Shown piece by piece: positions 1-6,377 of a stretch of 9,827 nt of DNA. The notes under the pieces are model-generated. The model was not told the origin of the DNA and did not search any database. It saw only the letters and a program-made list of their open reading frames with translations. The DNA is from DATFMH01 sp035267045 (GTDB lineage Bacteria > Bacteroidota > Rhodothermia > Balneolales > DATFMH01). Within the stretch, counting starts at the first letter, position 1, and every line of letters begins with the position of its first letter. The stretch covers positions 1-9,827 of the forward strand of contig DATFMH010000138.1 of NCBI GenBank assembly GCA_035267045.1. The letters are read 5' to 3'. The position numbers and the translations under genes were made by a program.

Positions 1-842
1 GCATTAATTTCTTTACGGATTTTTGCTACATCCTGGGATGTTACCGTTGGGGCGTTATTTCCCCAGCTGGTCCGTTCGTGATTGATGATAGCCGAAATTT
101 CTTTATCCGACAACTGATCGGCCCAGGCCGGCATCTGTGCCGTATACTTGACGCCGTTTATCGTTTTTCCCTGCAGGCCGTGCAATACGATTTTTATATG
201 TTCCTGAGGATCTTTGGCCGTCACCACCGGGTCTCCGGCTAATGGTGGAAAAACTCCTGGTAATCCCTGGCCGTTAGTCTGATGACAGCTGGCGCAACTG
301 GTACGGAATAAATTAGCCCCCAAAGCATTACCACCACCTCCTTCACCGCTTTTACCGGACATGGAAGCGGTCTCTGGCGCTTTGGTTGTCCCACTATAGG
401 TTGGAGTGCTTGCGAATTCGGGTGGAGGATTCCATTGCCGGGCCACGTAATACGTTGCCCAGGCGACGACAGCCAGTAACAAAACCCACGCCCATGTAGG
501 AATTGGTGCCGGTGTCTCGGCACGGTTGGGCTGCCAGTATTGTTCTGTTTCGCCTCCATAAGAATTGATCAAAATCGGCACTTTACCCTCGAGAATATCA
601 TCGGCCTGCAAACCGTTCACACCGATACCGGGGCCGTTCCGCACTTCAAATGGGATGATCCGAACCCCCCGCCTGTCATTAGAGTCATAAGCTTCTATAC
701 GCAATTGGTGCTTTCCGTCCTCCAACGCGCTGGTATCCAATTCAAAACGCACAGGGGGCCGATAAGTCAATAACGGTTCTTTCTCATCATCCAAATAGAC
801 GATAACTTTACTTTTATCCTTTTCAGTATTTTTCGCACTCAT
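1..842 (-). CDS. Membrane-anchored monoheme cytochrome c with N-terminal beta-rich domain, CcoP-like (3' end outside window)
   Basis: Starts at the ATG at 842 and stays open for 280 codons to the left edge, so the stop is not seen. No signal peptide is visible. Residues about 12-98 form a soluble, beta-rich, probably Ig-like domain, with the stretch DGKHQLRIEAYDSND near 42-56. One membrane helix follows at about 115-134, then a Gly/Ser/Thr-rich linker (142-175). A class I cytochrome c domain follows, with heme motif C183-A-S-C186-H187 and likely axial Met237 in AQMP. Its position, last in a cbb3 cluster and 19 bp after the CcoQ-like gene, suggests it does the job of CcoP: passing electrons from soluble carriers to CcoO/CcoN on the periplasmic side. 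Classical CcoP has two c hemes and lacks this N-terminal domain, so the name CcoP is inferred. The heme domain closely matches the C-terminal domain of the neighbouring CcoO. The frame, heme motif and helix are read directly from the sequence. Confidence 0.88.
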   Translation of the reverse strand, partial: MSAKNTEKDKSKVIVYLDDEKEPLLTYRPPVRFELDTSALEDGKHQLRIEAYDSNDRRGVRIIPFEVRNGPGIGVNGLQADDILEGKVPILINSYGGETEQYWQPNRAETPAPIPTWAWVLLLAVVAWATYYVARQWNPPPEFASTPTYSGTTKAPETASMSGKSGEGGGGNALGANLFRTSCASCHQTNGQGLPGVFPPLAGDPVVTAKDPQEHIKIVLHGLQGKTINGVKYTAQMPAWADQLSDKEISAIINHERTSWGNNAPTVTSQDVAKIRKEIN

Positions 843-861
843 AAATAATGATATTCTTTAA

Positions 862-1098
862 TTAAAAATCCTCTTGTAAAATGCGACGTTTAATATGGTC
901 GGGCGCTTTTTCCTTTTTACTGCGTTTAAAAAAACCTTTAATACACAAATAATACACCCATATGACAATAATAACCGAGAAAACGACTATGGCATAATCA
1001 AAAAAACCACTTGGCCCATCCTGGCGTCCACCCACGCTTGTTGAAAACTCATTGGCCTGTTGAAATAACAGTATTAGTGAAATCATTAAGGAAGTCAT
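862..1098 (-). CDS. Small single-helix membrane protein, CcoQ/FixQ-like
   Basis: A 78-residue protein whose ATG overlaps the ccoO stop codon as ATGA, which implies translational coupling. It has a short hydrophobic N-terminus (about 1-12), a polar loop with GGRQDGPSG (23-31), a strong membrane helix at about 32-55, and then a very basic tail (KRSKKEK) ending in HIKRRILQEDF. The positive-inside rule puts the tail in the cytoplasm and the N-terminus in the periplasm, as in CcoQ/FixQ. CcoQ is a small accessory subunit thought to stabilise the cbb3 complex. It is longer than typical CcoQ (about 50-60 residues) and I see no clear sequence match, so the assignment rests on size, topology and position between ccoO and the membrane-bound cytochrome c. 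The N-terminal hydrophobic stretch could be a weak signal peptide. Confidence 0.7.
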   Translation of the reverse strand: MTSLMISLILLFQQANEFSTSVGGRQDGPSGFFDYAIVVFSVIIVIWVYYLCIKGFFKRSKKEKAPDHIKRRILQEDF

Positions 1099-2123
1099 TG
1101 TGCGTTACCATTATTTTTATCCTGATTTCTGATTTTAGCGACATCCTGCGGTGTAATTGTCTTACCGTGGTTTCCAAAATGGGTCCGTTCATAATTGATA
1201 ACAGCCGCCACTTCCTCATCCGACATCGATTCACCCAGAGGCGGCATCTGCGCCGTGTATTTTACGCCATTTATGGTTGTTCCCGATTTGCCATGCAAGA
1301 CGGTCTCGATATGTTCTGCAGGATTATCATTATTAACAACCGGATCGTTAGCGAGTGGCGGGAATGCCCCGGGGACACCTTCACCATTCGTTTGATGACA
1401 GGCTGCACAATTCTGAACAAAAATATTCTTTCCGTTTATTTTACCCGTACCGGCGGTGCTTTTTTGCTGCGGACTTGTACCACCATTATTTTCGGATGCA
1501 GATTCGGAAACCTGTGGTCCTTTTTCATTCAGAGGCGTTTGTTTCAGCGACAGTATATAATCCACAAGTGCAACAGCCCGTTGCGTTGGCACAATCTTGC
1601 CGTTTTTAGGTGCATATTCTTTAGGTACCGGTATTACCGTTTGGTTCGGCCCCGGATTTTTTACCACTTTAAATAACCAGTGAAAGGCCGGCATTACCGA
1701 TTCCTTAACCACAGCACGGGGATTATAAAGATGGATATAATTCCAAACTTTACTTGCCCTTCTCTTACCGACATTGCTCAGGTCGGGTCCGGTACGCTCT
1801 GTTCCGAGTATATTTGGTGTTTCCTGCCAGACGTTTAACCGGTGTATATGCGCATAGTCGCCGGGGGTTGACGGCCGTCCCCAAATTTTATCTTCAGCAA
1901 TTGGACGAACTTGTTGGGTGTGGCAATATTCACATCCTTCATCAATATATATCCTCATTCCTTCTTTTTGCAGCTTCGTCATTGGTTTGGAACCCGGTAA
2001 TGGTTCATTATTATCCTGCACCCAAAACGCCGGTCCGACAGCGATAATCAGGCTTAATGCAACGAAGCCAAAGAATACTACACTAAATAATAATTTATGA
2101 TTTTTGTGAAAGCTTAGTTTCAT
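1095..2123 (-). CDS. ccoO: cbb3-type oxidase subunit CcoO fused to a second cytochrome c domain (diheme)
   Basis: A 342-residue protein with one N-terminal membrane anchor (about 10-33) and two periplasmic heme-c domains. Domain 1 is CcoO: heme motif C64-E-Y-C67-H68 followed by the family hallmark TQQVRP (69-74), and probable axial Met144 in SVMPAF. A low-complexity Ser/Asn/Gly/Thr linker (about 203-228) leads to domain 2, a class I cytochrome c with C239-A-A-C242-H243 and probable axial Met293 in AQMPP. Ordinary CcoO is monoheme and about 200-240 residues, so roughly 100 residues have been added. The subunit receives electrons from CcoP-type cytochromes and hands them to heme b of CcoN. The leader has a purine-rich AAAAGAG ending 5 nt before the ATG. 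The gene begins 28 bp after ccoN and overlaps the next gene by 4 bp. Confidence is high for CcoO and for the fusion, as the frame is open throughout. Confidence 0.93.
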   Translation of the reverse strand: MKLSFHKNHKLLFSVVFFGFVALSLIIAVGPAFWVQDNNEPLPGSKPMTKLQKEGMRIYIDEGCEYCHTQQVRPIAEDKIWGRPSTPGDYAHIHRLNVWQETPNILGTERTGPDLSNVGKRRASKVWNYIHLYNPRAVVKESVMPAFHWLFKVVKNPGPNQTVIPVPKEYAPKNGKIVPTQRAVALVDYILSLKQTPLNEKGPQVSESASENNGGTSPQQKSTAGTGKINGKNIFVQNCAACHQTNGEGVPGAFPPLANDPVVNNDNPAEHIETVLHGKSGTTINGVKYTAQMPPLGESMSDEEVAAVINYERTHFGNHGKTITPQDVAKIRNQDKNNGNAQ

Positions 2124-2151
2124 AACGCTCTTTTAATATTTTTCTGTCTGC

Positions 2152-3588
2152 TTAGGCTAATTGTTCTGCTGCTTGCGCTTTTTCAGGCATGCTTTGCGGC
2201 CTCATTACCCAAATGTTATATGCAAATACCAGGTGGGAGATAAACATGAGTGTACCACCTACAGCTCTCCACACCCAATACGGAACCATCAATGACACAG
2301 ATTGAATGAACGGTTGCCCGGCAATCCAGCTTTGTCCCTGTAAAGTACCGCCTATCATCATGGAAGCACCGTATATTATAATACCCGTCAACGCCAGCCA
2401 GAAATGCATTCCGACCATAAAATGTGGCGGCTCTTTACCCGTTAATCGAGGTATCAAACCATAAACGCCACCCCAGATGAGAAATACGACAAAACCATAC
2501 ATTGACATATGGGAGTGTGCGATGGTAAAATTCGTGAAGTGCCAAGTTTTGTTGAGTGTCCGTAATGCCTCGAGAGTACCCTGCATCGAAACGATAAAGT
2601 AGAACAGTACACCGACGAGTAAAAAGGGTAAGGCATAGCTACGTGCAAATTTCCGCCAGCTTCCCCTCATAGTCAACAGGAAGTTTCCCGTACCGGCAGC
2701 GACAGGCACAACCATACCAACGCTGAATACTATAGCCACTGTTTGTATCCACCATGGAATAGGACTGAATACAAAATGATGTGCTCCCAGCATCGAATAG
2801 AATGTCATCTGCGTCCAAAATGCAAGAACACCGAGTGAATACGAATAAATTGGTTTGTTCAGTAGCTTTGGCAGGAAATAATAGGTCAATCCGAGCACCA
2901 TTGGCGTGAACCACATTCCCACACCCATATGCATGTAATATCCCTGGATAACCGTTTCACTGATACCGTCATGCTGATACCACGGTAAATATCCAACGAG
3001 GGCGACAACAATGGTCCACAGAAAAGCCGCCATGATATACCAGTTAGCGATATAGATCTCCTCAACATCCCGGTCTGCTATCGTTTTATATAAATCATAT
3101 ACCAGGAGAACAAGTGCAATTGCAAACAATGCCATGACGGGCCAAATAAATTCCCGGTATTCCTGTCCACCGTTATTAATCCCCGAGAGTAAACATATGA
3201 CACCTGCGATAACCGAAGTATTTATTAACCCAAGGCTTATCCACGCCAGTTTGTTGCTATGCAACATTCGCTGACTGGTTTTTGGGACTACATACAGAGC
3301 TAATGCTATCATGGCCAGTGAGGCGAATCCCCAAAAAACCACATTAGTATGCACCGGACGCAGGCGTCCGAATGAAAGCCATGATGCGACACCAAAGTCA
3401 GGATAGACAAATTTTATTCCGAGATACTCACCAACAAGTGTCCCGAATATTAACCAAAATGCGGAAAATGCCAGATAGGCATAGATCAATAGTGTCCACT
3501 GTTCATCGATATCAGACGTCTTATCCACTTTTGCCTTGGAGACGGCCAATGGACGCGTTACCGATAGTACTGCTGATCGTTTAGACAT
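2152..3588 (-). CDS. ccoN: cbb3-type (C-family) cytochrome c oxidase catalytic subunit I, CcoN
   Basis: A 478-residue polytopic membrane protein that reduces O2 to water at a heme b3-CuB site and pumps protons. The length fits CcoN (about 470-480). Visible ligands are His80 in RPVHTNVVFWG (low-spin heme b), His220 in YYMHMGVG with His270-His271 in LGAHH (CuB), and His358/His360 in IAHSHMSMYG (heme b3 and heme b). Tyr264 sits at the spacing of the His-crosslinked tyrosine of C-family oxidases (YxxxxxHH), which argues for an oxidase and against a NorB nitric oxide reductase. The helix with His358 reads AHSHMSMYGF, not the classical GHVHSGALGW, and the usual Glu of the FEGPM segment is replaced by Gln336 (MQGTLE). 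This places it in a non-classical CcoN subclass. The N-terminal about 28 residues are polar and precede helix 1. The leader is AT-rich without a Shine-Dalgarno sequence. It is the first gene of the oxidase operon. Confidence 0.95.
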   Translation of the reverse strand: MSKRSAVLSVTRPLAVSKAKVDKTSDIDEQWTLLIYAYLAFSAFWLIFGTLVGEYLGIKFVYPDFGVASWLSFGRLRPVHTNVVFWGFASLAMIALALYVVPKTSQRMLHSNKLAWISLGLINTSVIAGVICLLSGINNGGQEYREFIWPVMALFAIALVLLVYDLYKTIADRDVEEIYIANWYIMAAFLWTIVVALVGYLPWYQHDGISETVIQGYYMHMGVGMWFTPMVLGLTYYFLPKLLNKPIYSYSLGVLAFWTQMTFYSMLGAHHFVFSPIPWWIQTVAIVFSVGMVVPVAAGTGNFLLTMRGSWRKFARSYALPFLLVGVLFYFIVSMQGTLEALRTLNKTWHFTNFTIAHSHMSMYGFVVFLIWGGVYGLIPRLTGKEPPHFMVGMHFWLALTGIIIYGASMMIGGTLQGQSWIAGQPFIQSVSLMVPYWVWRAVGGTLMFISHLVFAYNIWVMRPQSMPEKAQAAEQLA

Positions 3589-3689
3589 ATTTATTTTAAA
3601 TATTTAAAGTATTTCAAAAATATACGATCGAGTGTTTGTACCGGCTTATTCGTAAATATACCAGATCATACACTCATAAACCCATTCGT

Positions 3690-3703
3690 AAGTTTAATAA
3701 CTT
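3690..3703. promoter_or_regulatory. Palindrome AAGTT-N4-AACTT upstream of ccoN (possible operator)
   Basis: Perfect 5-bp arms separated by TAAT, about 100 bp before the ccoN start in the 160-bp gap between ccoN and the cupin gene. Such spacing would suit a dimeric regulator site, but the sequence is not the FNR consensus (TTGAT-N4-ATCAA), and short palindromes are common in AT-rich DNA. I found no confident promoter in this gap. A second short inverted repeat, ACAAG-N6-CTTGT at 3731-3746, lies just after the cupin stop and lacks the U-tract of a terminator. Confidence 0.2.
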
Positions 3704-3748
3704 GAATCTGTTACTTTATAACTATGTTTAACAAGAAATTACTTGTAT

Positions 3749-4069
3749 TCATTTCACAATATAGAGAAGCATCAGGAAATCTTCAGTAGCCGTAACACTA
3801 TGCGGCGTTTTGGCAGGCATATGTATCCATGTACCTGCCGTTGCCTGTACCTCGTTCTCGCCTAATGTGATGGTAGCCTTACCACTTAACGCGTGAATAA
3901 CGGCTTCGTATTTTGATGTGTGTTCGGTCAGATCTTCACCGGCGGCCAACCGCATAACAACGGCGTTCATCCCTTTGGTTTTATGAAATGTCTGACTCCA
4001 AATTCCCTTTTCCGGGGAGCCTTCTAATATATCCTTGTTTAGATCAAGGACTTTTGGTTCTTCTTCCAT
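3749..4069 (-). CDS. Small cupin-domain protein
   Basis: A single cupin beta-barrel. I choose the ATG at 4069 (106 residues, beginning MEEEPKVLDL) because an AGGA Shine-Dalgarno-like sequence lies 9 nt upstream and the cupin fold is complete from there. The open frame extends up to a GTG at 4159, but those 30 extra residues look non-homologous. Cupin motif 1 is seen as AGEDLTEHTSKYEAVIHALSG, and motif 2 as AGTWIHMPAKTPHSV. The usual HxH pair of motif 1 reads HTS, so one of the common metal ligands is missing, while the Glu and the motif 2 His remain. It may bind metal with fewer protein ligands or act as a sensor or small-molecule binder. It lies 160 bp upstream of ccoN on the same strand and may share its expression conditions, but cotranscription is not shown. 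The specific function is unknown. Confidence 0.8.
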   Translation of the reverse strand: MEEEPKVLDLNKDILEGSPEKGIWSQTFHKTKGMNAVVMRLAAGEDLTEHTSKYEAVIHALSGKATITLGENEVQATAGTWIHMPAKTPHSVTATEDFLMLLYIVK

Positions 4070-4150
4070 CGTAAATAATCCTGGTAATATTTTATTTTTT
4101 TGCTGCAGATACCATTCCATTTTACCCGCAGCATATGTTATTACAATTTT

Positions 4151-4166
4151 AGATCTCACATGATCT
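4151..4166. promoter_or_regulatory. Inverted repeat AGATC-N6-GATCT upstream of the cupin gene
   Basis: Perfect 5-bp arms flanked by A/T runs, 82-97 bp upstream of the chosen cupin start and inside the divergent cupin/cysS intergenic region. The geometry fits a dimeric regulator site for the minus-strand gene. No regulator is encoded nearby and I do not recognise the site, so this is only a candidate. Confidence 0.18.
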
Positions 4167-4387
4167 TTTTAAATCCCTTAAACAGATATCTATTTTAAGA
4201 CTTACAGGTCTTTTTATCAATAGTAATTTACATTAAAATCGGTTTCAAACGACATTATTTTTGTAAGCTCATGTTTATTATGAGATATTTTTTATAAAAG
4301 AATTAAGAATACAGAATTGAGAATCACTGTCGCCCGCCACCGTTTTGTTCCGGCTTCGCTCCTCATCCCGCATGCTTTCAGGATCAG
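4160..4387. other. AT-rich non-coding leader of the divergent cupin/cysS region
   Basis: No credible gene on either strand. The left part (to about 4310) is very AT-rich and must contain the promoter of the minus-strand cupin gene, but I could not pick out a convincing -33/-7 pair. A short inverted repeat CTCAT-N7-ATGAG lies at about 4268-4284. From about 4328 base composition becomes GC-richer where the repeat tract begins. Confidence 0.5.
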
Positions 4388-4555
4388 CAGTTATCTCGTT
4401 ACGAGACTCTGTCTCGTAATGCGCAGGCGGACACTCTGAGTCCACTCACAGGATAACACCCGTCTTCCATTGCTCATAAAAAAAGACAGGACCGCAGTGC
4501 GTCCCGTGGTTCATTACGCTCCGGAGGGACGTAACGAGAGACTAAAGTTGTTAAG
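4388..4555. repeat. Palindrome-rich tandem repeat, copy 1 (168 bp)
   Basis: First of two head-to-tail 168-bp units. It contains a perfect 9-bp stem TTACGAGAC / GTCTCGTAA with loop TCT (4399-4419). A second stem GGACAC-TCT-GAGTCC (4429-4443) carries one mismatch. Near the end CATTACG and CGTAACG form an imperfect stem around CTCCGGAG. An open frame crosses the tract on the plus strand, but its peptide simply repeats with the DNA and has low coding plausibility. Confidence 0.9.
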
Positions 4556-4723
4556 CAGTTATCTCGTTACGAGACTCTGTCTCGTAATGCACAGGCGGAC
4601 ACTCTGTGTCCACTCACAGGATAACACCCGTCTTCCATTGCTCATAAAAAAAGTCGGGGCGCAGAGCATCCCGTGGTTCTTTACGCCCCGTGAAGGACGT
4701 AACGAGAGACTAAAGTTGTTAAG
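4556..4723. repeat. Palindrome-rich tandem repeat, copy 2 (168 bp)
   Basis: Second unit with an exact 168-bp period. The first about 95 bp and the last about 28 bp (ending GTTGTTAAG) are almost identical to copy 1, while the middle (about 4654-4695) has diverged. The 9-bp stem with TCT loop recurs at 4567-4587. The second stem is now perfect: GGACAC-TCT-GTGTCC (4597-4611), so the change relative to copy 1 restores pairing. A third, truncated start (GTTATCTCGTTA) follows at 4731-4742. Confidence 0.9.
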
Positions 4724-4742
4724 GATCTGCGTTATCTCGTTA

Positions 4743-4901
4743 ATGTTTCAAAATTGAACATCTAATCCATTTATTAATTATTATTCAGAACTCATACATT
4801 AGGGTATCTCAAATATCATTCCGGTTTCGGTTTGGCTTTTGTATCTTACGCGCCTGTAGACAATTATTATCTTAAAAAGAAATGATCAGCAAGCTGATTT
4901 T
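4743..4901 (+). other. Leader of cysS
   Basis: AT-rich non-coding stretch that should hold the cysS promoter. TTTGGCTTTTGTATCTTAC (4831-4849) resembles Bacteroidota promoter elements, but the spacing between TTTG and TATCTTAC is far too short to be convincing. Immediately before the start codon lies the hairpin ATCAGC-AA-GCTGAT (4885-4898). A seven-codon open frame starts at 4882 and ends with a TGA overlapping the cysS ATG. Confidence 0.4.
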
Positions 4902-6359
4902 ATGAAAGAATTGCACATTTATAATTCACTGACTCGTCAAAAAGAGAAATTTACTCCTTTACATAAGGGATTTGTCGGTATCTATGTTTGTGGCCCGACA
5001 GTTTATGGAGATGCTCACTTAGGTCATGCTAAAAGCTACGTATCATTTGACATCGTTATCCGGTATTTCCGGTACCTGGGGTATAGAGTCCGTTATGTTC
5101 AGAATATCACCGATGTGGGCCACCTAACCGACGATGCCGACAGCGGCGAGGACAAACTGATTAAACAGGCTCGTCTCGAACGCCTTGAACCGATGGAAAT
5201 CGCCGAAAAGTATACCTACAGCTACTTCCGTGATATGGATAAACTCGGCGTTCATCGCCCGGACATTTCACCAAGGGCTTCGGGACATATCCCCGAACAG
5301 ATCGCACTTATTCAAAAACTTATTGAAACGGGTCACGCTTATGAAAGCAATGGAAATGTATATTTCGATGTCAGCTCCGATCCGGAATATGGTAAATTGA
5401 GCGGACGGAAACGGGAGGAGGCCGTCAGCGGTACGCGTGTGAATACTGCCGGTGATAAAAAGAACCCGGAAGATTTCGCTTTATGGAAGAAAGCGGACCC
5501 CACTCATATTATGAAATGGCCGTCTCCCTGGAGTGAAGGGTATCCGGGCTGGCATGTGGAATGTTCGGCTATGTCCACTAAATACCTGGGAGAAACTTTT
5601 GATATTCACGGTGGTGGCATTGAAAATCAGTTTCCGCATCACGAATGTGAGATCGCACAGAGCGAGGGTGCCAATAAAAAGACTTTCGCTCGCTTCTGGA
5701 TGCATAATAATATGGTGACTCTCAACGGGCAGAAAATGGGAAAGTCGATAGGTAACGCTATTTCCCTGCAACAATTTTATACCGGTAAACATGAACTGTT
5801 GAGCAGATCGTGGAAACCGGAAGTAATACGTTTCTTCTTGCTGCAAAGTCATTACCGGAGTACTACAGATTTTTCAGAGGATGCACTGGAAGCTGCCGAA
5901 ACCGGACTGAAAAAATTACATGAAATATTCCGCATCCTGGAAAATGCCGTGAAGGGTAATACCAGGCCTTTCGATGTACAAAACCTAAAAGAGGAAGTTG
6001 AAGAACAACTTAACGACGATTTCAATTCGGCCAAAGCCATTGCCGTGCTCTTTGAAAAACTGCGTCCGTTAAAGAATGAAATTCAGAAAGGGAATACCCC
6101 CTCTAATGTTGAAGAGGTCTTTGAGTATGTTAAACAAATAGCAGACGGTGTGCTCGGTATCTGGATAAAAGAATCAGAACAGGTTCAGGCTAATAAAAAT
6201 TTACTTGATAAAATCATTACATTACTGATCGAAATGCGCCAGGATGCCCGTAAAAATAAACACTGGCAGCTGGCGGATAATATACGTGACCGGCTCAGTA
6301 CGATCGGAATTATTCTGGAAGATACTCCGGAAGGCACCAATTATAAGATTGAATCATAA
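4902..6359 (+). CDS. cysS: Cysteinyl-tRNA synthetase
   Basis: Class I aminoacyl-tRNA synthetase that charges tRNA-Cys with cysteine using ATP, in the cytoplasm. The 485 residues are full length. The Rossmann catalytic domain shows the HIGH-type motif H39-L-G-H42. The Zn ligands that discriminate cysteine are visible as Cys30 in YVCGPT, Cys221 in VECSAMS, and His246 and Glu250 in FPHHECE. The second ATP-binding motif is K278-M-G-K-S282; Gly in place of the second Ser is a variant I associate with Bacteroidota-type enzymes. The C-terminal half is the helical DALR and anticodon-binding region. The start is an ATG with no Shine-Dalgarno sequence and with a small hairpin directly upstream. lgt follows after 18 bp, so the two are probably cotranscribed although functionally unrelated. 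No truncation or missing key residue. Confidence 0.97.
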   Translation: MKELHIYNSLTRQKEKFTPLHKGFVGIYVCGPTVYGDAHLGHAKSYVSFDIVIRYFRYLGYRVRYVQNITDVGHLTDDADSGEDKLIKQARLERLEPMEIAEKYTYSYFRDMDKLGVHRPDISPRASGHIPEQIALIQKLIETGHAYESNGNVYFDVSSDPEYGKLSGRKREEAVSGTRVNTAGDKKNPEDFALWKKADPTHIMKWPSPWSEGYPGWHVECSAMSTKYLGETFDIHGGGIENQFPHHECEIAQSEGANKKTFARFWMHNNMVTLNGQKMGKSIGNAISLQQFYTGKHELLSRSWKPEVIRFFLLQSHYRSTTDFSEDALEAAETGLKKLHEIFRILENAVKGNTRPFDVQNLKEEVEEQLNDDFNSAKAIAVLFEKLRPLKNEIQKGNTPSNVEEVFEYVKQIADGVLGIWIKESEQVQANKNLLDKIITLLIEMRQDARKNKHWQLADNIRDRLSTIGIILEDTPEGTNYKIES

Positions 6360-6377
6360 CATATAAAATTAAGGCAA

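Noticed and set aside
239..559. 106-codon minus-strand frame inside the CcoP-like cytochrome gene
   Set aside because: It overlaps a different minus-strand frame that encodes a clear heme domain and membrane helix. This one is Pro/Arg-rich shadow coding.
1011..1676. 221-codon plus-strand frame opposite ccoO
   Set aside because: It is antisense to the CcoO C-terminal cytochrome domain. The peptide is rich in Arg, Cys and Phe and resembles no protein family.
2152..3588. CcoN as a NorB-type nitric oxide reductase
   Set aside because: The AHSH-x-x-x-YG helix looks NorB-like, but Tyr264 at the C-family crosslink spacing, the CcoO partner with TQQVRP and the CcoQ-like gene all point to an oxygen-reducing cbb3-type oxidase.
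4194..4216. AAGAC-TTACA-GGTCTTTTT as a terminator
   Set aside because: The stem is only about 5 bp and lies between divergent genes, where no plus-strand transcript should end.
4470..4757. 95-codon open frame on the plus strand within the 168-bp repeats
   Set aside because: The peptide repeats itself exactly as the DNA does and is rich in Arg, Cys and His. It has no start signal and is best explained as translated repeat.
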